Below, piece by piece: positions 50,875 through 60,153 of a stretch of 64,000 nucleotides of DNA (positions within the stretch are counted from its first letter, which is position 1; each line of letters starts with the position of its first letter). Position numbers and translations under genes: made by a program. A model generated the notes under the pieces. That model had not been told where the DNA came from and made no database searches. It worked only from the letters and a program-made list of their open reading frames with translations. Origin of the DNA: Palsa-1439 sp050015495. GTDB lineage: Bacteria; Verrucomicrobiota; Verrucomicrobiia; Palsa-1439. The DNA is taken from positions 1 to 64,000 of the forward strand of contig JBEKBH010000014.1 in assembly GCA_050015495.1 (NCBI GenBank). Direction: 5' to 3'.

Positions 50875-52673
50875 ACAGCCACCGCCTCTTTGTTCACCGG
50901 CTTGGTTTTCCCGTCCCCGGTCGCTCGTCGGCCATCGTCGTTGGTCTTCTTCTGCAGCCAACCGCGCCCCCAAAACATCAGCGCGATCCCGCCAACAATC
51001 AACACCGCGCCCGTCCACGTCACATACGTCACGATCAGCGGGTCCTTCTTCACCTGCAACGCCGTGTATTTCAGGTCGTTCGGGTTCCACGATGCCTGCG
51101 AGAATTTGTAGCCGTTGAACCACGCGGGATGGTTCATCCAGATCGAGGCGCGCTGCGTCAGCCCGCGCACGTCGTCGTGAAAGATGACCTTGCTTGTCCA
51201 GCCCGCCACGTTCATGCTGCCCTCGTCACGCTCCACCTGAAAATCCTCCAGCTCGACCCGAAACGGCAGTTGCATGAAATCCCAGGCGTACATCACGTGG
51301 ATCGTCTTGCCGCCAACCTCGAGCGCCGCCGGCTGGCCAAACCGCACCCACGCCGATTGTTCCTGGCCGGCGGCGTGCGCCGTCACCTCGAGCGCGGGTG
51401 CGCTGTCGTCTGTATCCGTCGTCGCCGGTTCCACCCGCTCGGATGTCTCGGCTTTGGCGACGTACTTCAACGGCGTAAACTGAAAATCCATCCAGCCCGT
51501 CGCCACCGGCTCCCCGACCTTCATCTCCCCCGATTTGAACCCCGCTTTCGCCGAGATCGCGTAATGCAGCGTGCCGTCAGGTGCCAGCACGACGGTTATC
51601 ACGCCACTGCGCGGTTTCGGCGCGGCGCCTCCCGCGAGGGTTACGCGAGCGCCAATTGCCTGGCCGCTTATCGTCCGCACGATCGGATCCATTTGTCCCG
51701 ACGCGAATACGAATTGCCGCTCCTCGTCCCCGCCCCGGCTCAAGACCACCACCGCCGCGGGATTGTTCGGCTCGTTCGACACGGTCGATGGCTTGTGGTT
51801 CGCATCCAATTGAAAATCGGGCCAGTAACCGGCAATGTGCGCTTTCACTCCGGACTCTCCTAGGGTCACGTCCTTGTCCACATCCTCGGCCAGCGGGACG
51901 GTGAACGGTTTCCCGTCGATCTCGATGTGCAACGCCGGGCCCGTGTTCGCCGCATCCGCCGGCGATGCCGTCAGCCGTTTCACTTCGTCCTGATTCCGCG
52001 CCATGACAAATTCAATGTTTGCCGGACCGATGTTCGCACGACTTCGTTCCGGTGACGCCGCGAGCAGCCAATCCGTCACATCCTGACCCGCCATCTCGCT
52101 CTTCAACTCGAATTGCAGCGCTGGATTCGGCTCGGCGCCGCCGTCCTGAACAAGCGCCATGACGCGGCTGTTGGGCATGAATGCGTCCAGCGTAAGCCGC
52201 AGGTCTTTCCCCGGTTGGATCGCCGATGGTCGGACGGTCCCATCCCGCTTCACCCGCACGAGCGCCTTCGCGCGCGCGCCCGTCTCGGGCACGACCACTG
52301 TCACCGCCTCGTCCTCGACACGCACCACGTTCGCGGGCGTGTCACCGACGTGCATCTCCATCATCCCTTCCGTGCCGTAATGAAACGCCGCGCTGCAGCC
52401 CCCGAGCAGGATGATGATCCCGGCGTGGGTGATGACAAAGCCAACGTGTTTGCGTTTCCACGGCCAGCGGGTCAGCGCTGCCGCCGCCACGTTGATAGCC
52501 AGCAGGCCCAACAAGCCGTTGAACCACCAGCTCCGGTAGACGATTTGCGCGGCGACGCGCGAGTTGTCGTGGGATTCGAGGAACGTGCCAGCGGCCATGG
52601 CCATCGCCAGCAGCAGCAAGACGACCACGGCCAGCTTGAGTGACCCGAAGAATCTCAAAAGAGGATGTTGCAT
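50871..52673 (-). CDS. resB: ResB-like cytochrome c biogenesis protein
   Basis: 600 residues. Membrane helices lie near the N-terminus (LKLAVVVLLLLAMAMAAGTFLES, VYRSWWFNGLLGLLAINVAAAAL, GFVITHAGIIILLGG) and one at the end (VTWTGAVLIVGGIALMFWGRG), enclosing a large periplasmic domain of about 400 residues. The SWWFNGLLGLLAINV segment is the ResB signature. It is the system II partner of CcsA, coupled by overlap with it. ATG 52673 is preferred to the GTG one codon upstream. Confidence 0.9.
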   Translation of the reverse strand: MQHPLLRFFGSLKLAVVVLLLLAMAMAAGTFLESHDNSRVAAQIVYRSWWFNGLLGLLAINVAAAALTRWPWKRKHVGFVITHAGIIILLGGCSAAFHYGTEGMMEMHVGDTPANVVRVEDEAVTVVVPETGARAKALVRVKRDGTVRPSAIQPGKDLRLTLDAFMPNSRVMALVQDGGAEPNPALQFELKSEMAGQDVTDWLLAASPERSRANIGPANIEFVMARNQDEVKRLTASPADAANTGPALHIEIDGKPFTVPLAEDVDKDVTLGESGVKAHIAGYWPDFQLDANHKPSTVSNEPNNPAAVVVLSRGGDEERQFVFASGQMDPIVRTISGQAIGARVTLAGGAAPKPRSGVITVVLAPDGTLHYAISAKAGFKSGEMKVGEPVATGWMDFQFTPLKYVAKAETSERVEPATTDTDDSAPALEVTAHAAGQEQSAWVRFGQPAALEVGGKTIHVMYAWDFMQLPFRVELEDFQVERDEGSMNVAGWTSKVIFHDDVRGLTQRASIWMNHPAWFNGYKFSQASWNPNDLKYTALQVKKDPLIVTYVTWTGAVLIVGGIALMFWGRGWLQKKTNDDGRRATGDGKTKPVNKEAVAV

Positions 52674-52798
52674 CACCAGTTGAACGCCATACTACACTGG
52701 CCCGCGACGTTCCACAAGCTTCCACGCGAGCCAATGCGCCTGGTTCCGCCCTGACCGTTCTTGCCAAGCCCGCGCAAATCGGGTAATCCAGACGCGGG

Positions 52799-53767
52799 AT
52801 GATTTATCGCGCTTTTGCAAAGACCGGGTGGCAGATCAGCCAGATCGGACTGGGCTGCTGGCAGTTTGGCGGAGCGATCATGCTCGATGGCCGGGCCGAT
52901 GGGTGGTCGGGCATCGACGACAACGAGTCCGTCGCCACGATCAAGCGGGCCGCCGAACTCGGCATCAACTTCTTCGACACCTCCGACATGTACGGTTGGG
53001 GCCACAGCGAGGAGGTCCTCGGTCGCGCCTTCAAGGAGATCGGCAACCGCGACCGCCAGTACATCGCCTCCAAGGTCGGGTTCTGGCACGACGACCAGTT
53101 CAGACGCACGCACAACGAGTCCAAGGACTACATCCTTCGCGCGTGCGACGCGAGCCTCCGCCGGCTTCAGGCCGACCACATCGACCTGTATCAATGCCAC
53201 CTCTGGCGCACGCAACGCTGGGCGGAATTCCTCGACGCGTTCGAGACGTTGCAGAAGCAGGGCAAGATCCGCTTCTACGGCGTCTCGACCAACGATTTCG
53301 ACCTGGTCCAGCATTTTGACGAGCGCCATCACCTCACGTCGGTGCAATCTAACTACAACCTGCTCGATCGCCATGCCGAACAGGACATCCTGCCGTACTG
53401 TCGCGCGCGCGGCATCGCTTTCATCGCCCGTGGGCCGTTGGCCATGGGCAAATTGTCGGGCCGGTTGACCAAGGACCAGAAGTTTGACGCCAATGACATC
53501 CGCAGCAAGTGGCTGGAAGCCGAGAATCGCGCGATTTTCGAGCGCGACATCGACACGGTCGAGCGCCTGAAACCCATTGCCAAGAAATACGGGCTCACCA
53601 TGGCCGAATTGGCAGTAAAATTTGTCCTGACGCATGGGGCCGTCTCCGCGGCAATCCCCGGCGCCAAGAATCGCATCCAACTGGAACGCAATGTCGCCGC
53701 CAGCATTCTGCCACCGCTCACGGCTGACGAACTCGCGGCCATCCAGCAAGCGCTGGCAAGTTCGTAG
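52799..53767 (+). CDS. Aldo/keto reductase
   Basis: 322 residues with the AKR catalytic tetrad: Asp and Tyr in FFDTSDMYGWGHSE, Lys in IASKVGFW, and His in YQCHLW. NADPH-binding residues are expected in the C-terminal IPGAKNRIQLERN. It reduces or oxidises carbonyls of unknown identity. It begins 126 bp from and divergent to the ResB gene. The start ATG 52799 fits the family N-terminus. Confidence 0.92.
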   Translation: MIYRAFAKTGWQISQIGLGCWQFGGAIMLDGRADGWSGIDDNESVATIKRAAELGINFFDTSDMYGWGHSEEVLGRAFKEIGNRDRQYIASKVGFWHDDQFRRTHNESKDYILRACDASLRRLQADHIDLYQCHLWRTQRWAEFLDAFETLQKQGKIRFYGVSTNDFDLVQHFDERHHLTSVQSNYNLLDRHAEQDILPYCRARGIAFIARGPLAMGKLSGRLTKDQKFDANDIRSKWLEAENRAIFERDIDTVERLKPIAKKYGLTMAELAVKFVLTHGAVSAAIPGAKNRIQLERNVAASILPPLTADELAAIQQALASS

Positions 53768-53841
53768 AACGGCCGTTTTGACCGTTTCCGCGAGTCAATT
53801 CCGCGCTTCACAGACGCGCGGCGACGACCTATCCTCGTCCC

Positions 53842-54345
53842 ATGCTCCAAATGGGGAAGATTTTTATCGGTCTCGTGTTTTGGAATATCGTGTTGTTCGC
53901 CGTGACCATTTCGCTGGCCGTCACCCACCAATCAGCGCACTGGCAGCACCAGGCGATCGGCGTGCTCACGGGGATCTACACGTGCTTCACGCATTGCGTT
54001 GTGATGATGCATTTCATGGGATCGGGTCGGGGAATCAAGGAAGCCGTGGAAGCGCATAACCTGCCTAACGATCCGAAAACCGGCTACGTCCGACGCACAC
54101 GACGGTTCAAAGGTCAGACTTCGGGTCATGCCACGCTCTGCTGCATCTTCATCATCATCACGGTCTGGCTCGGAGGCTGGATGGACACGCACAAGCTTAA
54201 TCCATCGGCTCACCACTGGCATATGTGGTTTGCGATCTTGACGATCGCGTACAATCTCTACGCGTTCCGGGTGGAATACAAAGTCATCAACGAGAACACC
54301 GCGATGATCCGCGAAATCGACGCGAAGATCGCGGCGGAAACCTGA
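53842..54345 (+). CDS. Four-helix membrane protein of unknown function
   Basis: 167 residues with four hydrophobic segments (IFIGLVFWNIVLFAVTISLAV, GIYTCFTHCVVMMHFMG, LCCIFIIITVWLGGW, WHMWFAILTIAYNLYAF) and several conserved-looking His residues in or near them (HQSAHWQHQ, THCVVMMH, SAHHWHMWF), which could bind heme or metal. I do not recognise the family. Its stop abuts the stop of the convergent amidohydrolase with no intervening base (TGATCA). Confidence 0.7.
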   Translation: MLQMGKIFIGLVFWNIVLFAVTISLAVTHQSAHWQHQAIGVLTGIYTCFTHCVVMMHFMGSGRGIKEAVEAHNLPNDPKTGYVRRTRRFKGQTSGHATLCCIFIIITVWLGGWMDTHKLNPSAHHWHMWFAILTIAYNLYAFRVEYKVINENTAMIREIDAKIAAET

Positions 54346-55650
54346 TCAGCCTTTCGGCGGGAGCTTCTCAAACCTCCGCCACACTTTTTTCGCCACGCGT
54401 TGCGCTTCCACTCGAATCCTGTCTTCATCCACGCCAGCCACGCGGCGATTTTTCACCACCCATCGCCCATTGACCATCACGTCAGTCACGAATTGCGATG
54501 ACATCGCAAACATCAGGTGCCCGTAGAGATTCTGCGGCGTGACCGGTGTGGGCGTCGGATACTCCAGCACCACCAGGTCCGCGGCAGCGCCCGGTTCCAG
54601 AACGCCGAGCCGCACATCCAACAAGACCGAGGCCAACGCCTGCGCGCCCGTCAGGAATCCAGCGATATCGCCGATGCCGAGGCCGTTGCGCGCCTCCCGC
54701 GCCTTGAACCAAGCGAATTTCGCTTCTTCAAACATGTCCGCGCCAATGCCGTCAGTGCCGACAGCGACCTGCTTGCCCATGAAATGGACGGGCGCGTATC
54801 CGACCGCATTGTTCATGTTCGAGCGCGGGTTATGCGCGAACCAGCAACCCGCCTCGCGCGCGACCGCCAGCGACAATCGATCCAAATGCGTGCCATGACC
54901 CAGGATCGTCTTCGGCCCGAGGATGCCGGCATCCGCCAGTCGATCGATCAATCGAGTGCGGTGTTTTTTCGTGCAATCCGCCTGGTCGCACGGGTCTTCG
55001 GCCACGTGAATGTGAACGCCCGATTCCAAACCTTCCGCCAGATCCGCGCACGCCGAGAGCGACTCGTCCGAAAGCGTGAAGGAGGCGTGCGCGCCGACCA
55101 ATCCGCCAAACATCGGCCCGCGATTCTTCGCCACCCATGTCTCATTCTCTTCCAACCCGAGCGTTGCCCCGCGTTTTCCGTTGCGGTCGGTCACCTCGTA
55201 GCACAACACCCCGCGCAGGCCGACCTTCGTGAACGCTTCGCCCATCACGCCGAGCGAACCGCGGATGAAATTCGGCGAGGCATGATGATCGATCAGCGTT
55301 GTCGTCCCGCACCGCGCGGCGTCCAGCAAGCCAACGAGCGCGCTGTAATACACCGCTTCGTCGTCGAGTGCGCGGTCGAGCGTCCACCACACGAACTTGA
55401 GGATTTCATAGAAATTGCGGGGAGTTTTCTTCGGAGCCGGCATCCCGCGCGCCAGCGCCGAGTACAGATGCGTGTGCCCACACACCATCCCCGGCATTAC
55501 GAACTTGCCGGACAAATCCAGCGTCTTCTCACCTGCGCCCGCCGTGATCTTGCCGGCCTTGGCGGTGATGAGCCCCCGTTCAATCCGCAAATCCGCCCGC
55601 TCGACGGTCGAACCCGCCAGCGAAATCAATGTCGCGTTCTTGAGTAGCAT
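54346..55650 (-). CDS. ssnA: SsnA-like metal-dependent amidohydrolase
   Basis: 434 residues of the amidohydrolase superfamily: HxH in VCGHTHLYSA, His in VHIHVAED, His in ILGHGTHLD and Asp in VGTDGIGAD. The segments NFYEILKFVWWTLDRALDDEAVYYS and TLIDHHASPNFIRGSLG match SsnA proteins in particular, which are linked to selenium-dependent purine metabolism. No selenoprotein or xanthine dehydrogenase genes lie nearby, so the physiological substrate remains open; guanine or other aminopurines are possible. Confidence 0.85.
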   Translation of the reverse strand: MLLKNATLISLAGSTVERADLRIERGLITAKAGKITAGAGEKTLDLSGKFVMPGMVCGHTHLYSALARGMPAPKKTPRNFYEILKFVWWTLDRALDDEAVYYSALVGLLDAARCGTTTLIDHHASPNFIRGSLGVMGEAFTKVGLRGVLCYEVTDRNGKRGATLGLEENETWVAKNRGPMFGGLVGAHASFTLSDESLSACADLAEGLESGVHIHVAEDPCDQADCTKKHRTRLIDRLADAGILGPKTILGHGTHLDRLSLAVAREAGCWFAHNPRSNMNNAVGYAPVHFMGKQVAVGTDGIGADMFEEAKFAWFKAREARNGLGIGDIAGFLTGAQALASVLLDVRLGVLEPGAAADLVVLEYPTPTPVTPQNLYGHLMFAMSSQFVTDVMVNGRWVVKNRRVAGVDEDRIRVEAQRVAKKVWRRFEKLPPKG

Positions 55651-55729
55651 GGCCTCGCCAAGCGGTTAACACGAACGCCCCAACCGCGTCAATCCCGCGC
55701 TCGCACAACCAACGCGATGATTTTTGCCT

Positions 55730-55759
55730 TTGCCCGGACATCCTTCCTGATAGTACAAT
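55730..55759 (+). promoter_or_regulatory. Candidate promoter giving a near-leaderless transcript
   Basis: TTGCCC (55730-55735) and TACAAT (55754-55759), 18 bp apart. Initiation about seven bases after the -10 would fall three or four bases before the ATG at 55770, and no Shine-Dalgarno is visible, which together suggest a leaderless or nearly leaderless mRNA. Confidence 0.4.
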
Positions 55760-55769
55760 AAACGTATTC

Positions 55770-56321
55770 ATGATTCTGAAGTCCACGCATCCCAAAGAAA
55801 CATTTGACCGGCTCGCGCGGCGGGCGTTGTTCGGGTTCATCATGACGTTCATCATCTCGCGCGTGATGGTGCTCCTGATCATGTCGGGACACAGCCCGAA
55901 CCTGTACTGTTTCGTGCACGGTACGCACGTCCACCATCTCAACTACGGCATCTTCCTGTTGGCGATTGTCTGTGGGTATTCCATCTTCGCGCGTCCGGAC
56001 GGCCGCACCGCCGAAGTGGTCGCGCTGCTGTACGGGCTGGCGATGGGTCTGACGTTTGACGAGTTCGGCATGTGGCTGCATCTCGGCGGCAGCTATTGGC
56101 AGCGGGCCAGCGTGGATGCCGTCATCATCGTCGCCGCGGTGATCGGTCTCATCGCCTACGCTCCCCCGCTCGAACGCCTCGAAAAACGCCACTTTCGCGC
56201 GTTCATCGCCGTGCTCGTCGCCCTCGTTGGTTTCGTCTATGTCATCTTCTGGACGGGCGGTTACATCGGCAACCTCTACGGTCCGAAGTTACGCGAGTTG
56301 GAGATTTCCTCGTCACCCTAG
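55770..56321 (+). CDS. Integral membrane protein of unknown function
   Basis: 183 residues, about five transmembrane helices. A His-rich loop (FVHGTHVHHLNYGIFLL) follows the first helix and the third helix is followed by LTFDEFGMWLHLGG, so His and Asp/Glu residues lie at the same membrane face. The family is recurrent in bacteria but uncharacterised, to my knowledge. A candidate promoter lies directly upstream. Confidence 0.7.
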   Translation: MILKSTHPKETFDRLARRALFGFIMTFIISRVMVLLIMSGHSPNLYCFVHGTHVHHLNYGIFLLAIVCGYSIFARPDGRTAEVVALLYGLAMGLTFDEFGMWLHLGGSYWQRASVDAVIIVAAVIGLIAYAPPLERLEKRHFRAFIAVLVALVGFVYVIFWTGGYIGNLYGPKLRELEISSSP

Positions 56322-56418
56322 CCGTTGCGCGGGCGTCACCAACTTTTTACTTTCGTTACGGGTCGAGATCTGCTATCAGTCTTGCCGGGCGCGAGTCGCA
56401 GAAAGGCTGTACCAGGTC

Positions 56419-59400
56419 ATGGGCATTGGCTGGAGCAATGGGAAGTGGCTGGCACGATGTGTCTTCATCGTGTGGTTGTGTTGCTCTCTCCCGTTCACTT
56501 CCCGCGCGCAATCCAACGCATGGGACGTGGCCGTGCTCGATAAGATCCTCGCCAACGTCGCACCCCGGCAAAATGTGGCCCAGGTCGGCGACATGTTCAT
56601 CCAGGTGTCGTACCTGCAAGCGTGGCGCAACCAGCTCGCGGGCGGACCACAACCCCTCATCGCTTTTCAGGGCCCGACGATCCCCATCTGGACCGGTGGC
56701 AACCTGTACTACGCATTTTCCAACAACGTCTCCGCCGCGCACCAAACCGCATTTATCGATGGAATGAACGAATGGGCCATGTTCGCCAACCTCCATTTCA
56801 TCCAGCGGACGACGCAATCCAATTACTTTACGATCGTCGATGGCGGCACCTTCCAGGAAGGGGGTAATTCCGCCGTCGGCATGGTGGGGGGCCAACAATT
56901 CATCAATATCGGCAGCACATCGTGGAACCGCCCGACGATCTGCCACGAGCTGGGGCACACGCTCGGACTGGTCCACGAACAGCAGCGCTCCGACCGCAAT
57001 TCCTACGTCACCATCCTCACGAACAACATCATCCCGGGGCAGGAAGGCAACTTCGTCTTGCTGACCAATTCCGTCAATGAGACGGACTACGATTTCTTGT
57101 CGATCATGGAGTATTCGCGGAACGAACTCTCGATCAGCAATACGCTCGACACAATTGAACCGTTACCAGCGTACAATCAATATATCAACCTCATGGGCCA
57201 GGCCGATCCCGTGCTCAGCGCGTTGGACCGCGCCGGCATGGCCCTGGTGTACGGCCCGCCAGCGACTCCGGTGACCAACATCGTCATCAACACGCAGGAC
57301 AGCGGCTACGGCAGTTTGCGCGCCGCGATGTATTACGCATTCGACCATCCCGGTACCACGATCAAGTTTAACATCCCGACATCCGACCCCGGCTTCAGCA
57401 ACGGTGTGTTTACGATCATGCCGACCGCCGGGCTTCTCAGCTTGGTCAACGGGATGGTTATCGATGGCAGCACCGAACCGACCAACTACAACCCCAACGG
57501 TCCCGCCATCGTGTTGAACGGGTCGCTCATGGCATTTTCGGATTCTTACGTCAACGGCATCCATATGACCGGAACCAATTGCGCGGTGCGCTCGCTCGTG
57601 ATCAATGGATTTAATCTCAATGGGGTTGCCATCGAAGGCACAAACGCTGTCGGGAATGTCGTGGCCGGTTGTTATATCGGCACTGATCCGTCCGGGACGA
57701 CCTCCGTCAGTAATAGCATTTACAATGTCTTGATCGATACGGCGGCCCAATCGAACACGGTGGGCGGCATCACCGACAGCGCCCGCAATATTCTTTCGGG
57801 GAGCGCGTTCAACAGCCTGGTCATCAGCGGCGCAGATGTCATCGGGAACACCGTGCTTGGCAATTATATCGGCCTCAACGCCGCCGGTACGGTCGCCCTT
57901 CCCGACGGCGGTGCAGGCGTGTACGTCGAGTTTGGCGCGGCTTCGAATACCATCGGCGGCGTGAGTGCCGGCGCCGGGAATGTCATCAGCGGTAATGGCA
58001 CGCAGGGCATTTACATTCAGGGTTCCGCCGGCGACGGTAATGTCATCCAAGGAAACTACATCGGCCTGAACGCCGCTGGTACCACCGCCATCGCCAACGG
58101 GTTCGCCGGTATCGAGATCGACAGCGGCCCGCAACTCACGCAGGTGGGAGGCACCCTCTCCGCCGCTCGCAATGTGATCTCCGGCAACACCCTTCAAGGG
58201 ATCGGCATCTTTGGCGCCAACTCCAGCGTGGTCCAGGGTAACTTTATCGGGCTGAACGCGGCCGGCACGGCGGCTGTTTCCAACCTGGCCGCCGGGATCG
58301 AAATCGATGATGGGGCGCAATCCAACATCGTTGGCGGCGTGGCGCCGGGGGCGGGCAATGTTCTCTCCGGCAACTTTACCCAGGGCATTGGCATCTTCGG
58401 AAGCAATACTGCCGCCAACGTCGTACAGGGCAACTTCATCGGCACCGACCCGCTGGGCATCAGTGCGATCGGCAACCGCTTCGCCGGAATCGAAATCAAT
58501 GAGGGGGCGTCTTCGAACGTGATCGGCGGCACGACCACCGCCGCCCGCAACATCATTTCAGGCAATGCGGCGCAAGGGCTTTATTTGGACGACGTCAACA
58601 CGGACGGCAATCAGATTTTGGGCAATTATATCGGCGTGAACGTCACCGGTGGCACGGCGCTCGGCAATGGTTTCTCGGGAATCGAACTCTGTTGCGGCGC
58701 CAGTTCCAATATGCTGGGCGGCACGACCAGTGGCGCCGGTAATCTGATTTCGGGCAATGCCAATTACGGCATCTATCTCGGCGGCGCGGGAACGGACGGA
58801 ACTTTCATCGAGGGCAACCTCATCGGGGTCGACGCCACGGGCGCGTTCGCCGTCCCCAATGCGTTCGATGGCGTCTATGTCTATGGCGGCGCTCAACTCA
58901 CCCGGATTGGCGGCACGGCGCCCGGGGCGCGCAACGTTATCTCCGGCAATTTCGGACGCGGCGTGGGAATCTTCGATCCCGGCACGAAAAACAATTCCGT
59001 TCAGGGCAATTTCATCGGACTCAACGCGGCCGGTAGCGTCGCTGTGGGTAACGGTTACACCGGTGTGAACATTGGAAATGGTTGCCAATCCAACACGATT
59101 GGCGGAGCCATTGGCGTGCGCAACATCATTTCCGGAAATTCCAATTCGGGCATTATCGTAGAGGACACCAATACCGCCGGCAATGTCATCCAAGGCAATA
59201 CCGTCGGACTGGATGTCACCGGCACACTGGCGATTCCCAACCAATACGATGGCGTGGCCGTTTTCAATACCGCGTCGTTCAACCAGATCGGCGGCACGAC
59301 ACTCGGCAGCGCCAATCTCATTGCCAGCAACGGCTCTTATGGAGTGGAGGTCGACGACATCGGCACAACCAACAACTCCATCCTCGGCAATTCAATCTAT

Positions 59401-60138
59401 GGCAACGCGTTTGAAGGAATCGCGCTATTCAGTGGCGACTATTCCCTCCCCGCGCCTTCGCTGACGACGGCGGTCTTGGGCACCAACACCACCGTCAGCG
59501 GTTCCCTGGCCAGCAGCTCGAACGCGACGTTTCGCATCGAGTTCTTCGCCAGCCCAGCGGGTACGGTCAACGTTCAGGGCGAAACATTCGTCGGGGCTAT
59601 CAACGCCACCACGGGCAACGGCGGCACCGTCAACTTCAGCGCCGGGCTCGGCAATACTGTTCCCGCCGGCGCGTTTATCACCGCCACAGCCACGGATCCG
59701 TCGGGCAATACGTCACCCTTCTCTTCCCCCGTCACCGTGACAACCACCGACTCGGTCGGCGACGGAATCCCCGACCTGTGGCGCAAGACTTACTTTGGCG
59801 GGACGGGTACGACCACGAACGGCCAGTCGTGCGCATCGTGCGACCCTGACGGAGATGGTTTCTCGAATCTACAGGAGTTCTATGCGGGCACCGACCCGAC
59901 GAAGGCGGCCAGCGCATTTCGCATCACGTCGGTCCAAAATGGCGTAACCGGTGTGATCATCAGTTTCCCCGGCGTTGCTGGAAAGACCTATCGTGTCGAT
60001 AGGAGAAACGACATGATCCTTTCTCCATGGACGCTGATGGTCGACCAGATCGTCGGCACCGGCGGTACCATCCACATCATCGACCCCAGCGCCATTGGCC
60101 TCTCCGAACGCTTCTACCGCGCCGACGTTCTTCCGTGA
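56419..60138 (+). CDS. Secreted astacin-type metalloprotease with beta-helix repeats
   Basis: 1239 residues. Signal peptide about 1-32 (CCSLPFTSRAQS). Residues about 60-280 form an M12A-type zinc protease: H176, H180 and H186 in HELGHTLGLVHEQQRSDR, with a Met-turn at M230 (SIMEYS, where SIMHY is usual). About 300-380 resembles a CSLREA-like lead (DSGYGSLRAAMYYA). About 400-1010 is a right-handed beta-helix with repeated GNVIQGNYIGLNAAGT and NVISGN units. A C-terminal Ca-type spacer (DSVGDGIPDLWRK, SCDPDGDGFSNLQEF) precedes the shared FRITSV...RFYRADVLP module. Probably extracellular or surface-bound, cleaving protein while gripping a polysaccharide; that pairing is inference. Confidence 0.87.
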   Translation: MGIGWSNGKWLARCVFIVWLCCSLPFTSRAQSNAWDVAVLDKILANVAPRQNVAQVGDMFIQVSYLQAWRNQLAGGPQPLIAFQGPTIPIWTGGNLYYAFSNNVSAAHQTAFIDGMNEWAMFANLHFIQRTTQSNYFTIVDGGTFQEGGNSAVGMVGGQQFINIGSTSWNRPTICHELGHTLGLVHEQQRSDRNSYVTILTNNIIPGQEGNFVLLTNSVNETDYDFLSIMEYSRNELSISNTLDTIEPLPAYNQYINLMGQADPVLSALDRAGMALVYGPPATPVTNIVINTQDSGYGSLRAAMYYAFDHPGTTIKFNIPTSDPGFSNGVFTIMPTAGLLSLVNGMVIDGSTEPTNYNPNGPAIVLNGSLMAFSDSYVNGIHMTGTNCAVRSLVINGFNLNGVAIEGTNAVGNVVAGCYIGTDPSGTTSVSNSIYNVLIDTAAQSNTVGGITDSARNILSGSAFNSLVISGADVIGNTVLGNYIGLNAAGTVALPDGGAGVYVEFGAASNTIGGVSAGAGNVISGNGTQGIYIQGSAGDGNVIQGNYIGLNAAGTTAIANGFAGIEIDSGPQLTQVGGTLSAARNVISGNTLQGIGIFGANSSVVQGNFIGLNAAGTAAVSNLAAGIEIDDGAQSNIVGGVAPGAGNVLSGNFTQGIGIFGSNTAANVVQGNFIGTDPLGISAIGNRFAGIEINEGASSNVIGGTTTAARNIISGNAAQGLYLDDVNTDGNQILGNYIGVNVTGGTALGNGFSGIELCCGASSNMLGGTTSGAGNLISGNANYGIYLGGAGTDGTFIEGNLIGVDATGAFAVPNAFDGVYVYGGAQLTRIGGTAPGARNVISGNFGRGVGIFDPGTKNNSVQGNFIGLNAAGSVAVGNGYTGVNIGNGCQSNTIGGAIGVRNIISGNSNSGIIVEDTNTAGNVIQGNTVGLDVTGTLAIPNQYDGVAVFNTASFNQIGGTTLGSANLIASNGSYGVEVDDIGTTNNSILGNSIYGNAFEGIALFSGDYSLPAPSLTTAVLGTNTTVSGSLASSSNATFRIEFFASPAGTVNVQGETFVGAINATTGNGGTVNFSAGLGNTVPAGAFITATATDPSGNTSPFSSPVTVTTTDSVGDGIPDLWRKTYFGGTGTTTNGQSCASCDPDGDGFSNLQEFYAGTDPTKAASAFRITSVQNGVTGVIISFPGVAGKTYRVDRRNDMILSPWTLMVDQIVGTGGTIHIIDPSAIGLSERFYRADVLP

Positions 60139-60153
60139 GATGACGGCGCGCGG

